64,000 nt of DNA. Source: Carpediemonas membranifera. Its lineage: Eukaryota; Fornicata. The position numbers were made by a program, and so were the translations under genes. Shown one piece after another: positions 21,663 to 33,523 of this stretch. The DNA lies in contig JAHDYR010000015.1 of assembly GCA_019828565.1 (NCBI GenBank), forward strand, positions 186,001-250,000, written 5' to 3'. Numbering within the stretch: the stretch's first letter is position 1; every line of letters begins with the position of its first letter. The notes below the pieces were generated by a model. That model did not search any database, had not been told where the DNA came from, and saw nothing but the letters and a program-made list of their open reading frames with translations.

Positions 21663-24600
21663 CTACACTAACGTGCTATATATACACATCCCTTTAGACT
21701 CTGCACTCTTCCCTCCACTGCTTTGGTATGGCTCGTTACTCATGCATCTCTTGATCTGGTTCGTCGCTCTCGTGCTCCATTCCGATGCGTAGGAGCTCTT
21801 CTTCCTCGTCGCTTCCGTTGGCGGCGGCAAGCGCCTCCTCAAGCCTGGCCTCGAGGACTCTGTTTGTTTCACGGAGCCTGAGGCTGGCTCTTTGAAGGCC
21901 TCCGATTTCTCGGCGATGCGCTGGAGGCGCTGGCGCTCGCTCGCTCCTCTTGCTAGGGCTTCCCTTTCCTTGGCCAGCTGGCCTTGGAGGTGGGTAACCT
22001 CGTTGTTCAGCCGGGAGACTTCCTCTTCGTAATGGCTCATGATCCGCTGCCGCTCTTCTTCAGCTCTTCGCTCCACCTCCGCTTGGAAGAGGGCTTGGAT
22101 GTAGGCACCCATCTGATCGACCGTGCCCAGTCTTGGGTTTGGGGGCCTCTTCCCTTCGGGGCCGCCCGGCGGGGGCCGGTGCTCGAAAGCCTGGCTCAGA
22201 GGCATCGCCGGGGGTTGGCCTCTTTGTGAGGCGTGAGGATCGCCTGTCCCGGGGCCGGGTGGGGGGGTTCATTCCTCTGGGAGTGGGGTAAGCAGGGCTT
22301 ACCTGGTGCGCATTAGGGGTGATGATTGCCCTTGGGGTGGGGTGGGCGGGGGGTTACCTGGCGCGGGTTGGGGGTGGGGTTTGTTTCCCCTTGGAGCCTG
22401 CTGGGGGAGGGGGTGGCGTTCACCTTCCTTTGAGATGGGTTCGGGGTGGGGACCTGTCGGTTCTCGGTGAGCGGGCCCTCAAGCAGCCCTAGGGCCGGCC
22501 ACTCCATGCCTTGGTGAATCTCGTTGGTGAGCCTCTCCCGGTGCTCTTCGAGGCAGGCTCTAAGCGCGGCCCTTGCCGCGGTCACAGCCTCTTTTTGCTC
22601 TCGCTGCGACCTGTGCCCGTCGTTGTTCTGGGTGTACGGGAAGTCCCACAGGCGGATGGGGGGTAGTCTCATCATGGGACTGCATCCCAGGGCCAGGGTG
22701 CCGTCGTATTGGGGTTCGCCCAAGGCGCTCGGGCGGCGTCTTCCAGGCTCCCCTCCTTGTTCTACTGTGCGGATGCCCCAGTCTAGGGGAAGAACCGAGG
22801 GGAAGAAGTTGACATAATGCCTGGGCCCTCTATCTTGGCGCCGGAGTTCCGCGCTTACGATGAGTTTCGGGACGCCCGCTGGTGCTCTATCGCCGATGTT
22901 CACCAGGCAGTGGGTGAGCCGGTGTCTCAGCTGCTGGGCTGAGCCCCCATGCATCATGTCATGCTTATGGAGCGGGACCAGCGAGGCTGCCTGGGATAGG
23001 GTCAGGAGCTCGGGGTGGAGTTTGACCGGGAGTTGCTCCATGACCCTGGGGGTCCAGGGTGGTACGGTTGCCATAGAAGTCTGGCCAGTAGCCCTTCTCC
23101 CTTGCTACGCGGCGCCTACCGTTCCACTCGGATAGGAGCTCCACGACCAGGGGTCTCGTGCTTGGGCAGGAGTCCGGGCTGAGAACGGCTACGCCCCTCC
23201 TTTCAAGGACCCTTAGGATTCCTTTTCCTGTGCTGAACTCTTGCGCGGTCGTGTTGGCCATGTGGATTTCCTTCGGACGCGGCTTGGTGGTAAAGATCAC
23301 GTGCTGTAGTTGCCCCAGGGGTGTGATGACCTCTCGCCCTCTATGGCGGTTGATATCTACAGCCAGGTCTGGGACCCCGTGTCCTACTCTAATGATGGGG
23401 CTTTGTGCCCCCGTCACTTTCCCTCCTCGTGCGATTAGTTCCGCTCCCACATCAGCCCAGGTCCACGGGTTATACAGCATGTGGATGGCCAGGGATAGTC
23501 TTGTGTAGAAGAGCGATACATCCGCAAGCGCACAGTGACAGTAGGCTGGTGCGTTTCTGTGATAGGGGCACAGCCCCTTGGGTTCCCTTCTCCTTTGCTG
23601 GTCGCGGGTCCAGACCTTGGCCTGCTCGGCTGCCTTCTGGACCTCCTGTGGGAGGGTCTCTCGGACCGGGCGGTCCTCCTGGGAGGGGGGGTAGAAGAGG
23701 GTGAGGGTGCTATTGAGACGGGGGTACACCGCATCTAGGCCGGCTTCATCGATTAGGTGGGTGGCTACCCATGCCCTGGCCGTGGAATCCGGTACGTATT
23801 TGGCGCTCGTGAGGACACTTCGTTCAGCTTCCACCCCTTTGGCAGTCAGGTGGATGAACGCGTTATGGTGTCCTTCGAGACGCCGGAGGGCATCGATCAT
23901 TTCCGCGCACCATGTGGTGCTGTTTGGGAATGTGCTTTCGAATCCCTGGGGGCCTGCCCAGTGGTGATGTCGACGAAGGTGGCTGGGGGCAACCGTGGAG
24001 AATTCTTGAGCTCATCAGAGCCTGGTCGAGGTCGGCCACCCGAATATCTTCGCCTAACATCCCGTGCAGACTGGCGACGATATTCCCGTTGGCGGGGTCA
24101 AAGACTATGACCGCCCCTTCGCATATGACGGCCTCATCCCCCGCCTTGGATGCGGGTTTGGACGCTTCGAAGTCAATGCACCCGATCAGCATCCTCTTGC
24201 CCTGCGGGTTGGTGAGCGGGCAGGACGGGGGGAGTCTGCTGTTGGCTGACAGTTCTCTACCCCTTGGCGGGTTGACGTCACTATCACTGCCAGGGACTCT
24301 TCTGGCCGAGTCGTCGGCGTTGGGCCGGGGGCCATCTTGGGTACCCCCGGTCTCCGAGCCCGCACTTTCGCCGCTGGGCATGGTGGCGGGGTTCCCCCCG
24401 CTAGTTGGGTTCCAACCTGCTTCGCCCCCAATGAACGAGGGGGCGACTGGATCGCCCATGTTGGGTTGGCCAGTGGTCGGGTCGCCGCCGTTGTGCGGGG
24501 CAACGCCCAGGTTGCCCCTGGTGGGTGGGTCCGTCCTTGGGCCGCCGTTGGGCGGGCTATCACCTGCACTTGCTCTGCCATTATTCGGTGGGGGGTGACC

Positions 24601-26075
24601 GGGTTGCCCTCGTGGGGTGGGTTGTCGGTTTGCTCGTTGCCCTTGGGCGGGCCGTCCCCTGTGGATTCGGTGGCGAGCAGCTTGGTACCCTGGTCCGCCA
24701 TCCAGATGTTTGCGATCCTGCTAACGAGGGTGGAAGCGTCGCAGAGGTCCGGGTGGATGAACTCAGGGGCCGGCATTGGCCGGGTAGTAGTATCCCATGC
24801 GGCCCACAGCTCTTTGAAGCCCGGAACCGTCCAGCGAAGCACTAAGTCTTCGGCCTCACTGCGCGCTAGCTCGTCGCCGGCAATGTTGAGGGCTGAATCC
24901 GTGGGTGTCCTGCTAACCAACACAGGTCTGGTCACCCCATCGGTCCTGCTGTAGACAGCTATCGCGGAGAACATGCCACCTTCCCAGGGCTTGACGGCCT
25001 GTCCGTCAAGGGGGGGGGAAGCCTCCTGCTGGGGGTCTGGGGCTAAGGGGGACGGGGGCATCCTCCCAGGCCCGACCTAGGGCCGCCCACTTGTTGTTGA
25101 CGTTGTTGTGGGCTCTGTCCGCACCTGGCGCTTTCGCTGAGCCGGCTGTGGCTTGGCCGCCTGCCTTGAGGAGCCAGGCGGCGCTCTGCTGGCCGAACCT
25201 TGTCCTGATCCCAGGCCCTGTGAGGCTTTGGTGACCTGCGGCCTTGAGAGTGCTGGCAACTAGCTCGAACAGCAAGGATCTAGCCGGTGGCGGGCTTGAT
25301 ACCTTGAAGTTGGCGGCGTTATCCCTCGAGAAGATCACTGTGGTGTTGTTGCACTTGGCGAGGATGGAATCGGCTGCTCTTCGGACTTTTTGCCACTCTT
25401 CGGTCGTAGCTAAGCGTTTTCCAAGCTTGGTGAGCTCTGTTCCAGCTTCGTCTACATCATTCCCCCCGGCCCATGGCTTGTTGGGGGAACTTTGTGTTTG
25501 TGGCCGAAATTGGTCTCGAAAAGTCGGAGGGGGAAAGTCGGCATGAATCCCCCGGGGGAGCCCTCCCTGCCCGCCTCGCCTGTAGGCGCCGTTGCCGGCG
25601 CTCGTAGGCTGGGAAACCCGGGGTCAGGGAGTAATCGGCCTTGGAGGTGAACATCACGAAGGCCGGCCCGCATCGGGGCAGTGGCCGGCGCTGTTGGTCC
25701 TCGCGGTGGATTTTCCAGGCCGCCTGGCTTACCCACCATGGCCTTCCGGTTATCAGGGCGTAGTGGTATAGCAGGATGTCATTTTCTAGCATTTGGGTAG
25801 CCGTTATTTCCCTTTCTCGGCTGGGATTCTGCCACCACTGTAGCTGGTGATCCACTCCTGGGGGGAAGGGATCCTTTATCTTGCTATACCCTTTTTAGGT
25901 CGCCGTACATCCGGATCAAGTCGGCGATTTTCTCGGTTCTCGTGCGCTCCTTGCGTAGAGGAGGCCCTATGGGATGCTCGGGGAGGAGATCTTCTGCTCG
26001 GGCAACGTACCCGCCCTGTGGGTTCCTGGGAAACGCGTCCATTGCCGGCCGGTGGCTCGGATGAGGAGTGTGCAT
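21663..26075 (-). pseudogene. NLR-1 ORF1 (large, with CHC motif and coiled-coil end)
   Basis: Reading begins MHTPHPSHRPAMDAF at 26,075 and, following frames by comparison with NLR-1b and NLR-2, runs for well over 1,000 codons. Conserved parts are TELTKLGKRLATTEEW, RSLLFELVASTLKAAGHQS, AVIVFDPANG...MLGEDI, ERSVLTSAKYVPD, then LCPYHRNAPAYCHCALADVS, a Cys/His cluster shared with NLR-2 (VCPYHKHAPHHCHCALADVS), STGKGILR and LSEWNGRRR. The end (21,663-22,205) is a clear coiled coil (RRAEEERQRIMSHYEEEVSRL). It is not the RRM/CTD type of L1 ORF1. Related ORF1 proteins bind element RNA, but the role here is inferred. Breaks fall in G/C runs, for example near 25,015. Confidence 0.7.
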
Positions 26076-26203
26076 TTTAGTGCTCCATCACCTGATCACA
26101 CCATAGCCTTGTGGCGTTGCACGTTGGCCTTTCCGAGCAGGGGCGGGGAGGTGTGGCCTATTGCCTGAGATGCGGGGTCGGTTGCGAACCTTGTAGCCAT
26201 AAT
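26076..26203. promoter_or_regulatory. Divergent spacer between NLR-1 ORF1 and antisense ORF
   Basis: A 128-bp gap lies between two divergent ATGs. The arrangement is repeated in NLR-2 (37,922-38,113) and NLR-1b (43,957-44,084), suggesting a bidirectional internal promoter. No specific box was identified. Confidence 0.35.
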
Positions 26204-26984
26204 ATGAGTTCACCACATTTGGTTCCTGTTACACCCATTAGCCCGCCTGGCGACTACCACCAAGGCCCAGGCATTGCCGCAGCTAAGGTTCAGCCTTCTA
26301 AGGTACCTGATTCCCCTCTTGGCCCTCATGCCGGTCACCTCCAAGGCCCAGGCATTGCCGCGGCGGAGCCCCAGACCCCTAGAGAGGGCTGGGGGTCGGA
26401 TTCTTCCACCACATCGTCCTCTGTGGAGGATCTGCCCCCCGGGTCATTGGCATTGCCTTCCTCCCGCAGCGCCCGCGCCTCTGCTCCCAACCTGGTGGGA
26501 TGGGGCCTCAGGAGTCCTCAACGCCGACTCTTCCGCTCCTTCCAGGGGGAAAGCCGTCCCCCGCCGCCTCCAGCTGGCCCGGTCCCCTGCTTCCCCCGGT
26601 CCTCACAACGGCGAGGGCGCTGCCCCGTTTGTCACGCCATTGGCTTCCTCCCCAGCTGGGGCTCGCACCGTTCGTCAGCCTGTGGCTCCACTTGCGTCAG
26701 CCCTCGACGCTCTCAGCACTTTGTATCGCATCGCCATGGACTGGCACTCGTGTGCCTATGCCTTCGTGGACATGCTTCATGAGGGGACCGACGAGGATCA
26801 GCCTGTCGAGAACCTACAGGCCATTTTGGCATTCCAGCGCACTTCTCAGTCCCAGATGGTTATGTATCGCAGCAGCAGGGGCGCTCTTGAGCGGGCCCTT
26901 AGGCAGTATGTCCCTTCGGTTTCCCATTTCCTTGCCGACGGAAGCCCCTCAGTGGAGTTCCTGGGCGCCGGGACTCCTCAGTAA
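26204..26984 (+). pseudogene. NLR-1 antisense ORF (one G too many)
   Basis: MSSPHLVPVTPISPP starts on the strand opposite to ORF1/ORF2. The intact version is in NLR-1b (44,085-44,864, 260 codons). Here a GGGGG run near 26,550 shifts the frame in the middle. The Pro/Ser-rich first half contains a repeat of QGPGIAAA. The second half (LDALSTLYRIAMDWHSCAYAF ... SQMVMYRSSRGALERALRQYV ... SPSVEFLGAGTP) is homologous to NLR-2 38,114-38,845. Its function is unknown. Confidence 0.65.
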
Positions 26985-27152
26985 ACACCCAGGGTTGAAT
27001 GGGGGGTTGAGACCATGTTGCTGCTGTTCCTTGCGGTATCTGCCTACCACTCGGGTTGCTGGGCCCCGGCATTCTCCCCTTCTCCCAGCGGGGAGCGCGG
27101 CCACAGGGCGCCATTTGGGTTTCCCTCCAGTTGCGCGTCATTCCTACTAAAT

Positions 27153-27725
27153 TCATGAGTTCATACCTTGGTTTCGGCTTGGTTGCAGTGGTGAGGGCCC
27201 TTGGCATGTTGCTGGGGGCTCCTCTGGACGTTCTTTGCCCTGTGGGTTGAGGAACGTCCGGGCGGTAAGCTTCCCTTGGTCTTTTGGATGGTAATATCCC
27301 ATCAGACCGCTCACCGGGGGCTCCATGCCCATACGGGTTTCGTTGCCCCAGAGGGTGCACTTTAGGGAGCACAGAGAACCAACCCAAGCACAGCGCCCGT
27401 CCGCTAGCGGGTTATACAAGGCAGGCAGGGTGGTTTCAGGGGCGACGGCTCGTGCCTCCGGCGCTCGCATCTTCCAGTTTTCTGCCACCGGCCCGTTTCG
27501 CTTCCGTTTGACTTGGTCTCCGGCGATCTCATCGAGGAGGCTAGAGAGAGGCCTCGTCCGCCCTATGGGTAGAAGTGGTAAAGAGTTATGCTGTTCCTGC
27601 TGGTATTCCCCGAGCAGGAGAACTCCCGATGCTGAATTGACCAAAATGTGGCATTCCGCGCTATAGGTCACCGCCGCTCTGTTTTGAGCTCTATAAACCT
27701 CGAAAGAATCGCCAATGGCTATCAT
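27153..27725 (-). CDS. NLR-1 5'-proximal ORF (190 aa)
   Basis: MIAIGDSFEVYRAQNRAAVTY begins 65 bp from the 5' end of the element. An almost identical ORF is at 45,034-45,606. A diverged, ATG-less equivalent lies at the 5' end of NLR-2 (near 39,650-39,844: KRATVPRGASIHQMV). The frame is intact in both NLR-1 copies. It has no recognised domain. It could be an ORF0-like leader protein or a conserved untranslated region that happens to be open. Confidence 0.5.
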   Translation of the reverse strand: MIAIGDSFEVYRAQNRAAVTYSAECHILVNSASGVLLLGEYQQEQHNSLPLLPIGRTRPLSSLLDEIAGDQVKRKRNGPVAENWKMRAPEARAVAPETTLPALYNPLADGRCAWVGSLCSLKCTLWGNETRMGMEPPVSGLMGYYHPKDQGKLTARTFLNPQGKERPEEPPATCQGPSPLQPSRNQGMNS

Positions 27726-27789
27726 TCCTCGGCGCTTGGCTTTGTTCCGGTTGGTGATTCCAACTTTCCATACCGGACATTTTAACTGG

Positions 27790-28098
27790 TACGAAGACAG
27801 GGTGAGGAGGGTGTTGATTTCCGTGTGCGGTTGCGGCACGTTGGAAGGGACGGGAGTCTGCTGGAGGGCGGAAGAACCTTGCGTCGTGAATGCGCTGGGA
27901 GATCAGGTCCGCCTCCTCCATCTCGCGGACGAGCTGGCAGAATTGCTCGCGCTGAGGTCTTGTTCTGGCGGAGTTGAGGCCAATTCCGACCATGGCGAAG
28001 TAGGTACAGCCAAGAAGGTAATTCATGCGCTCAACTGAGCGTGGCTGGTCATCATATATTGTACCGATGTGGCTCTCGAACACAATATGAGCAACCAT
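27790..28098 (-). pseudogene. MGE-A DDE-transposase candidate, N-terminal part
   Basis: The ATG at 28,098 opens MVAHIVFESHIGTIYDDQ, aligned with MHIVIQTFIGTVYDNT in MGE-B. VERMNYLLGCTYFAMVGIG matches AERMNYILAHTYLSLVGIG, and DARFFRPPADSRPFQRA matches DPRFFADPHDSRPFLRA. The frame is cut at the NLR-1 target duplication (27,790-27,809) and resumes at 11,604. The split between two ends 16 kb apart is the clearest proof that NLR-1 is an insertion. Confidence 0.8.
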
Positions 28099-28577
28099 GA
28101 TTTCTGTAGAGTTTAAAAAAACAAGATTTTTGTACAAAAACTAGGCAGGTACATGCGCAACGGTCTGTGAGATAAATCAGACAATTTGGCTGTTGCTATA
28201 GCTCTATAAGAGCAGCTACAACTGCGCTGCCGGGGTTCCTTCTTCTTCTCTGGCCGTTTCAACACTATTTCACAATTTCACCAGTTTCACACAATTGGTG
28301 AAACAATGTTCAGAACTCCTTCAGTTTATGGACGTTGGCTCCGAAACTAAAGCAGTGTGTGTATGAGAGTGCCTGATTAAGATTCATCTGATTTTCATCT
28401 GCATTACTTGCGAATTTGCTGTTGTGCTCCTTGTGCACAAAAAAAGCAAATCTGGATTTGATCTCGAATATTGCCATGATGAAGGCGACACAAAATGCTC
28501 ATTTGCCAACCAGTGCAGCTAGAAGAAAATGGTAAAAAGTTATGGATACTGCATGGGATGAGGCCCCCGTTGATGTG
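28099..28577. promoter_or_regulatory. MGE-A transposase promoter with TTTCACA repeats
   Basis: No gene. The stretch 28,255-28,310 contains TTTCAAC, TTTCACA, TTTCACC, TTTCACACAATTGGTGAAA in succession, an inverted-repeat cluster matching that at 60,105-60,150 upstream of the MGE-B paralogue. A conserved string GAAGAAAATGGTAAAAAGT follows (near 28,522) and recurs at 60,372. Confidence 0.55.
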
Positions 28578-28877
28578 TTAAACGGCCATGATCGACCGCT
28601 CAACGTCAGCGCCTCTTTGGGGGCACCTTCTGCGGCGGTGGATCATGCCAATTGCCGATCTCAGCTCTATGGAGCTAAGTGCACTTGAGCTCTGAGCCAA
28701 TTCTTCTGATTCCATCTTATCGCCGATAAAAAATTGCAAATTTTGAGATACAGAAGATTGAATCTGTCCCCCAGAAAACCGAACATACTCCGATGATGTA
28801 TACTGACTATATACCACCGTAGTATGGCCTGCTTTCTGGGGGACAGCTTCATTCTTTTGATTGGTTGATTCAGTCAT
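28578..28877 (-). CDS. MGE-A small right-end ORF (99 aa) containing hairpin
   Basis: MTESTNQKNEAVPQKAG is weakly matched in MGE-B by a sequence reading MIESRD-stop-ENEDFPTKTK near 60,720. The MGE-B version is broken, so the ORF may be a decaying gene or chance. It spans an inverted repeat CTGTCCCCCAGAAA (28,764-28,777)/TTTCTGGGGGACAG (28,833-28,846), the counterpart of the 23-bp hairpin in MGE-B. Confidence 0.3.
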   Translation of the reverse strand: MTESTNQKNEAVPQKAGHTTVVYSQYTSSEYVRFSGGQIQSSVSQNLQFFIGDKMESEELAQSSSALSSIELRSAIGMIHRRRRCPQRGADVERSIMAV

Positions 28878-29110
28878 TAGTTCCCGGCGACTGAGAAGGA
28901 GTTGACGCATAAAAACAACAGAGGATACTCTTTAGAACACACAGACTTTGCTGACAAGGCCACTTGGTCGTACGACCACTTTTGCCTTCGACCTTAAAAT
29001 GCGAGAGGCAATTTGCTCGACCACCAATCTCGCACATGTTACATCAAGCATGGATATGTCATTAATGCACTCGCATCTATCATTTCTGCTGCTTCTTAGG
29101 ACTTCGAACG
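28878..29110. other. MGE-A right-end sequence before NLR-2
   Basis: A short AT-richer stretch continues at 39,886 after NLR-2. A minus-strand frame (VLRSSRNDRCECINDISMLD...VSKVCVF) ends at 28,932 but has no firm match in MGE-B. I see no other feature. Confidence 0.3.
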
Positions 29111-29124
29111 CCCTGAAGCACGAA

Positions 29125-30149
29125 AGAAAGAAATAAAGAAAGAAATTTAACGTATCCTGTACACCTGTGTAAATCAGGGAATTACCAGTTTGCACCACCC
29201 CATGTCCCCGGGAACGCCTTAGCGTGTTGACTTCCCTTCGTGAGCGAGCCTGATACTACGTTGGGGGCGTTAGCACCATCACCGTCAGGGTCCAGCTGGT
29301 AAGGCTGGGTAGTCCCTTGCATGTTGACCTATCAACTGGCTGGCCCGATACCCCCAAAGTCGGGATAACCCAGGTCTTACTCTTGGGGGTCCTTCGGGCC
29401 CCCGTTCTGCCTGGCACCCGCAAGGCCTTGCCCTGCACACCCGCCACCGGGGCCTTCTGCTCGGTTTCCCCCTACAGGGCTCCTCTCAGGGATATGTTCT
29501 CCATACCATTCGACCCAGTTTGCAATTTTTCAGGCACCCGCCGAAGCGGTTTCGGGCTTGGCGTTTGCCGTACCACGCAATTGGGCCAGTTATGAAACCC
29601 ACCGATCATCGCTGGGTAGCTATATGATTCACGGCTGCGTTCGGGCTCTTCCACACTTTCCGTTCCGGCATGGATCCCCTCCTCAAGGATTTGTTCCCTA
29701 TAGGGCTTCTTCCTAGCTTCCGGCTGGTTCCAAGTTTTGGGTGCCGGGCCGTTCGGCGCAGCTCTGATTTGGTCCAGGTGCCGCCCAGGTGGTATTGTTG
29801 CCTTATGGTTACCCTCCTGTTTGGCTGCTGCGCCCCGATACCTCGCACGTACGTGTATACATGTGCATACGTGCCCCGCCCTATGGCTCTGGGTTATTTC
29901 TTATACGTGTGAAGAGTGTGCCGGTTCTGCCGGCTGAATGTTGTCTACGTTCCCAGTATGGGTGAGCGTTTGTGTGTTAGCGAGATTAGTGTTCGGGGTT
30001 GAGTCCCCCTTCCGCGGCTGGGTGCTACCGGGATACGTGGGGCTTGCGTCCCCCGCTGATCCCAGGAGCGCTCCGCTTCGGTTGAGGCGGGGGGTTGGGT
30101 CCCAGTTTGACCCTGGTCCCAGAGGTCATAGGATTCTGGGATGGTGTAC
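29125..30149 (-). other. NLR-2 3' UTR and tail
   Basis: No supported gene. The distal 500 bp resembles the NLR-1 3' UTR in patches (GGAACGCCT.AGCGTGTTG, TAACCCAGGTCTTACTCTT), as expected for the RT recognition region. Confidence 0.6.
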
Positions 30150-33100
30150 TTACCCATCTTTTCGGAGGTTCAGAAGGGCACGTCTGCCGTTCTGCAGTCC
30201 CTCTCTGACGGTATGGTCCTCGCTGCGGAGGAGCCAGAGCATTTCCAGGATTGCCCTTGAGTTGTACCACTCCGCCTCCTGCCCTTGCCTTAGGGCGTGG
30301 TACTGTGTGCGTAGATGCGCCTCCGCCAGGATGTCATTCCATCCTTCTGGGCGTTCTACCGCCTTGCATTGGCAGATGATGTGGCTTTGTGTTCCCAGGG
30401 GCTGGTTGTATGCCCATTCTGAGAGGATTTTGGTGGTTTCCGCCGCGGTTCTGGTGACAGTGTACAGGCGAGTAATGGTGTCACCTTCTGAGTCCAGGGT
30501 ACATAGGGGGCAACACCGCTTGATCCTGCTCAGGAGGGCCTGGGGCTGGCCGATCGCGCTCCCAAGTATGGCTCTGCTTCTGCCACTGTTGCTGGGGGAG
30601 GGGAGTGTGTTGGATGCAGTCATGATTACTCTCTTGACTTCCCGTCTGGTTATCATCTCACCCTTGATCATTCCTGGTTTCTTGGGTCTCTTCCCTTGCT
30701 GCATGCTGAGGATGACTTCCGGGGCTAGTACTGTTGCCACCCCTTTGGCCGTTCGGCTCCCGGTGTGCAGTAGTTCTTCTGCTGTGAGGGTCCAGCCTCC
30801 CCTCTTTGCTCTTTCCCTGGCGGGCATCTCCTCCTGTGTGCCCTGGAGGACGCTCCGTCGCCATTGGTAGAGGCGATGTAAGACCGATCCTCTCTCCGCT
30901 GTCGCCCAGTCCAGATTCCCTAGGGGGGTCGGACGGTCCGGGTCGTGCGCAGACTCATAGAGCCTCACCGCTCTCTGCCCCATATCTGCCTCCCAGCACA
31001 TCCATCCCATTAGTACACGGGCGGCTCCTCCTCCCCCTGGTCCTGTGCCTGCCATTAGGCCGCGCCAGTTGTTCCAGATGGCTCTTCCCCTGGCGCTTGG
31101 CCCCAGATCTCGATCCCGAACTCGATCTTGGGCCAGAGGAAGGTTCTGAGGATGGATTCCGAGGTGGCGGCCGGGGTGGATCCTTTGGTCCACCCTGCTC
31201 TCCTTGCCAGGGCTAGGTATTTCCGGGATTGTGACGTCTTCATTTTGATGCATGCTGCCAACGGATTCTTCCCGCTGGCTAGCCAGAGTCCCAGATACCT
31301 TGCTGAGTCTGACGCCAGTGTGGGAGTTCCTTGGATGCTGACCGCTGCAGTTACGTCGGTACTTATCACCACACTTTTGCCTGGGCTGGTCTGGAGTCCA
31401 TGGGCTTCAATTACCCTGACCACTGCGTCTGTGCCTTCTTCGGCGAGCTGCGGGGTCTCGGCTGAGATGCTTGTATCATCTACAAACATTGCAATGAGGC
31501 AGTTTTTGGGCCTATCGTCCGTTGGAGGGAGGCAGGGGTCCGGGATCTCTCTATGCCGGAGGTACAGTGCCGCCTGGCTTAGCCAGTTAGCTGTGAAGAG
31601 AATGAACAGAGTGGGGGCCACCACACATCCTTGCTTGACCCCCATGTTTGTTCTGGACCATGTGCTTGCCCCTCGTACCGAGATGTACGTTTCTGTAAGT
31701 GTATTTCGGATGGCCCTCGTCAGTCTTGGGTGTACCCCCATGAGCGTCAACTTGTTCACCAGCAGGTCCCTTGGGACCGTATCATATGCTTTTGCTATGT
31801 CAAGTAGGACGCTGGTACGGTTTCCGGACTGGTGGAGTTGGGCTAGGAGGGCTATGTGATCCACTACAGTTTTCCCTTTCATGAACCCAACTTGCTCTCT
31901 GGGGATGAACTTCTCCACCGTCGGCCTGAGGCGCCATTTCAGTATCCTCCCGTAGGCTCTGTATAGGAGGGGGGTGAGGGAGATCGGTCTGTACGAGCTG
32001 GGCGTGAGCTTGTCCTTCCCAACCTTGTGGATAGGCGACACCGCTGCATACTTCCATGTGGTTGGCATGGTCCCGCTGTCGTATACTTTCGCGAGCAGGA
32101 CTGTGATTGCCTCGTACGCTGACTCGGGGAGGTCCCTCAGACAATCTCCAATAATCCCGTCCGGGCCTCCGGCCGAGGACTTCCTTATGGACTTGACCGC
32201 CGCTGTCACTTCTTCAAGCGATGGCGGATGGTCCTCCATGTCCGTTTCCGGCTCGGTTTCCCAGGTGGGTTCCCAGGTGGGTTCCTTCCCGGAGCTTACC
32301 TTCGCGTACTGCTCCTGGAGGGAGTCTGCAATCTCCCTCTGCCTTGCTAGAATCTTGTTTCCAGCCTTCAGCATCACCGGGGAGACCGGCGTGCTGCTTC
32401 TCGTTCCAGAAGCGGAACACTTGGTTTGCGAGGATCCTTTTTGTCGTTTTGTACCCATCACGGGATCCAACCTCAACCTGCTCATTCCAGTCATGTTGGA
32501 AGGTCCTCCATGATCTGCTCAGTGCTCCGTTGAGGGACTTTTTGATATCTTTGGCGGCGGTTTTGCTCCAGGTGGAGGCTTTGGCCAGCCGTTCCCATAC
32601 CTCACTAGGGATACGTTCCTGGTTTTCTACAGCGAATGGGTGCCTTCTGGAGGTAGCAAACCCGGTGGACAACCATTTCCTTATGAGAGTCTCCATCTCG
32701 TCCACTGGTATTTTTGCTGTCTAGTGGTGGCCACTCTTCTAGCTTGGGCCCTGTTCTCCTGGGTTTGACCAGCCACGTATCGATCCGTGGGATTTCCAGT
32801 CTCTTTGATATCTCTGGTTTCCCTGTCGGGTTGCTATCCCAGGTGAGCTCTATGGCTTTGTGTGCCGACCCCCAGTGCCCGATTGTGGTCTTGTCTATTA
32901 CCCTAACAACCGGGTTTTGGATACCCCCTGTTACCGCTGCATAGTCTATTGTGGACGTTCGGGGAGTTAGTCCCGTACGTCGGTGCAGTTGGTGCTATTG
33001 GGGTGAGGTTCCATCGCTGGAGGGTCATCGCAGTTGCTTGCCTGAGTTTCCCTGGCCTCCTGTTCCAGTCCCCGATGATGATGATGTCACACCCCTCATA

Positions 33101-33523
33101 GTTCGCGACGGTTTGCTCTAGCATCCGGTCGAACTCCTCAATCTCGGGTCGTGCACATCCACTATCGGGAGCGTAGATATTGATGACTGCCGTGGCCCTC
33201 GATGCTTTGAGGATGCTTACTTGGATTCGTGGGTTCGTCCCGTCGGACACGCCTACGTCCCATTCCGCTTTGGAGTGCGGGCTAATCAGTGTGGCCAGTC
33301 CCTTTGTGGGTCGCTTGCGCGTTGCCTCTAATGGCTTGACCTCTCCTGCACAGGCGTACTGGAGATCTACCCAGCAAGGGATGGTGGTATTACCGTACCG
33401 CTTGGTTTCCTGGAGGAGGATCGCATCAGTCCTTATCCTCTTGCGGATGGATAAAGCTATGGATCCGCTGTAATCGTTTGCGCCCGCTAGGTGCCCTTCG
33501 CTGTTTAGCGATATTATTCTCAT
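30150..33523 (-). pseudogene. NLR-2 ORF2: endonuclease, reverse transcriptase, zinc motif
   Basis: MRIISLNSEGHLAGANDYSG starts at 33,523. Endonuclease motifs are LLQETKRYG, INIYAP and IIIIGDWNRRP. RT motifs are SSAGGPDGIIGDCL, SSYRPISLTPLLYRAYGR, LLDIAKAYDTVPRD, GVKQGCVVAPTLF and AMFVDDTSIS (31,471-31,494), all in one long frame (31,055-32,494). The C-terminus has CCPLCTLDSEGD...QSHIICQCKA, the terminal CCHC motif. Frame changes near 32,940, 32,400 and 31,150 break it. It nicks the target and primes reverse transcription in related elements. Confidence 0.9.

Larger units (their letters stand above)
11605..27789 (-). mobile_element. NLR-1: full-length ~11.3-kb non-LTR retrotransposon with gypsy A inside
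   Basis: The insertion is bounded by the 20-bp duplication GTACGAAGACAGGGTGAGGA (11,585-11,604; 27,790-27,809). Its 3' end, at the left, carries a (GAAA)n tail, and its 5' end reads CAGTTAAAATGTCCGGTATG on the minus strand. Subtracting gypsy A leaves about 11.3 kb, close to NLR-2 (10.7 kb), so both appear full length. Order 5' to 3': short 5' ORF, antisense ORF on the opposite strand, ORF1 ending in a coiled coil, ORF2 with endonuclease and reverse transcriptase, ~1.1-kb 3' UTR. Frame breaks at homopolymers make this copy non-autonomous as sequenced. Confidence 0.9.
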
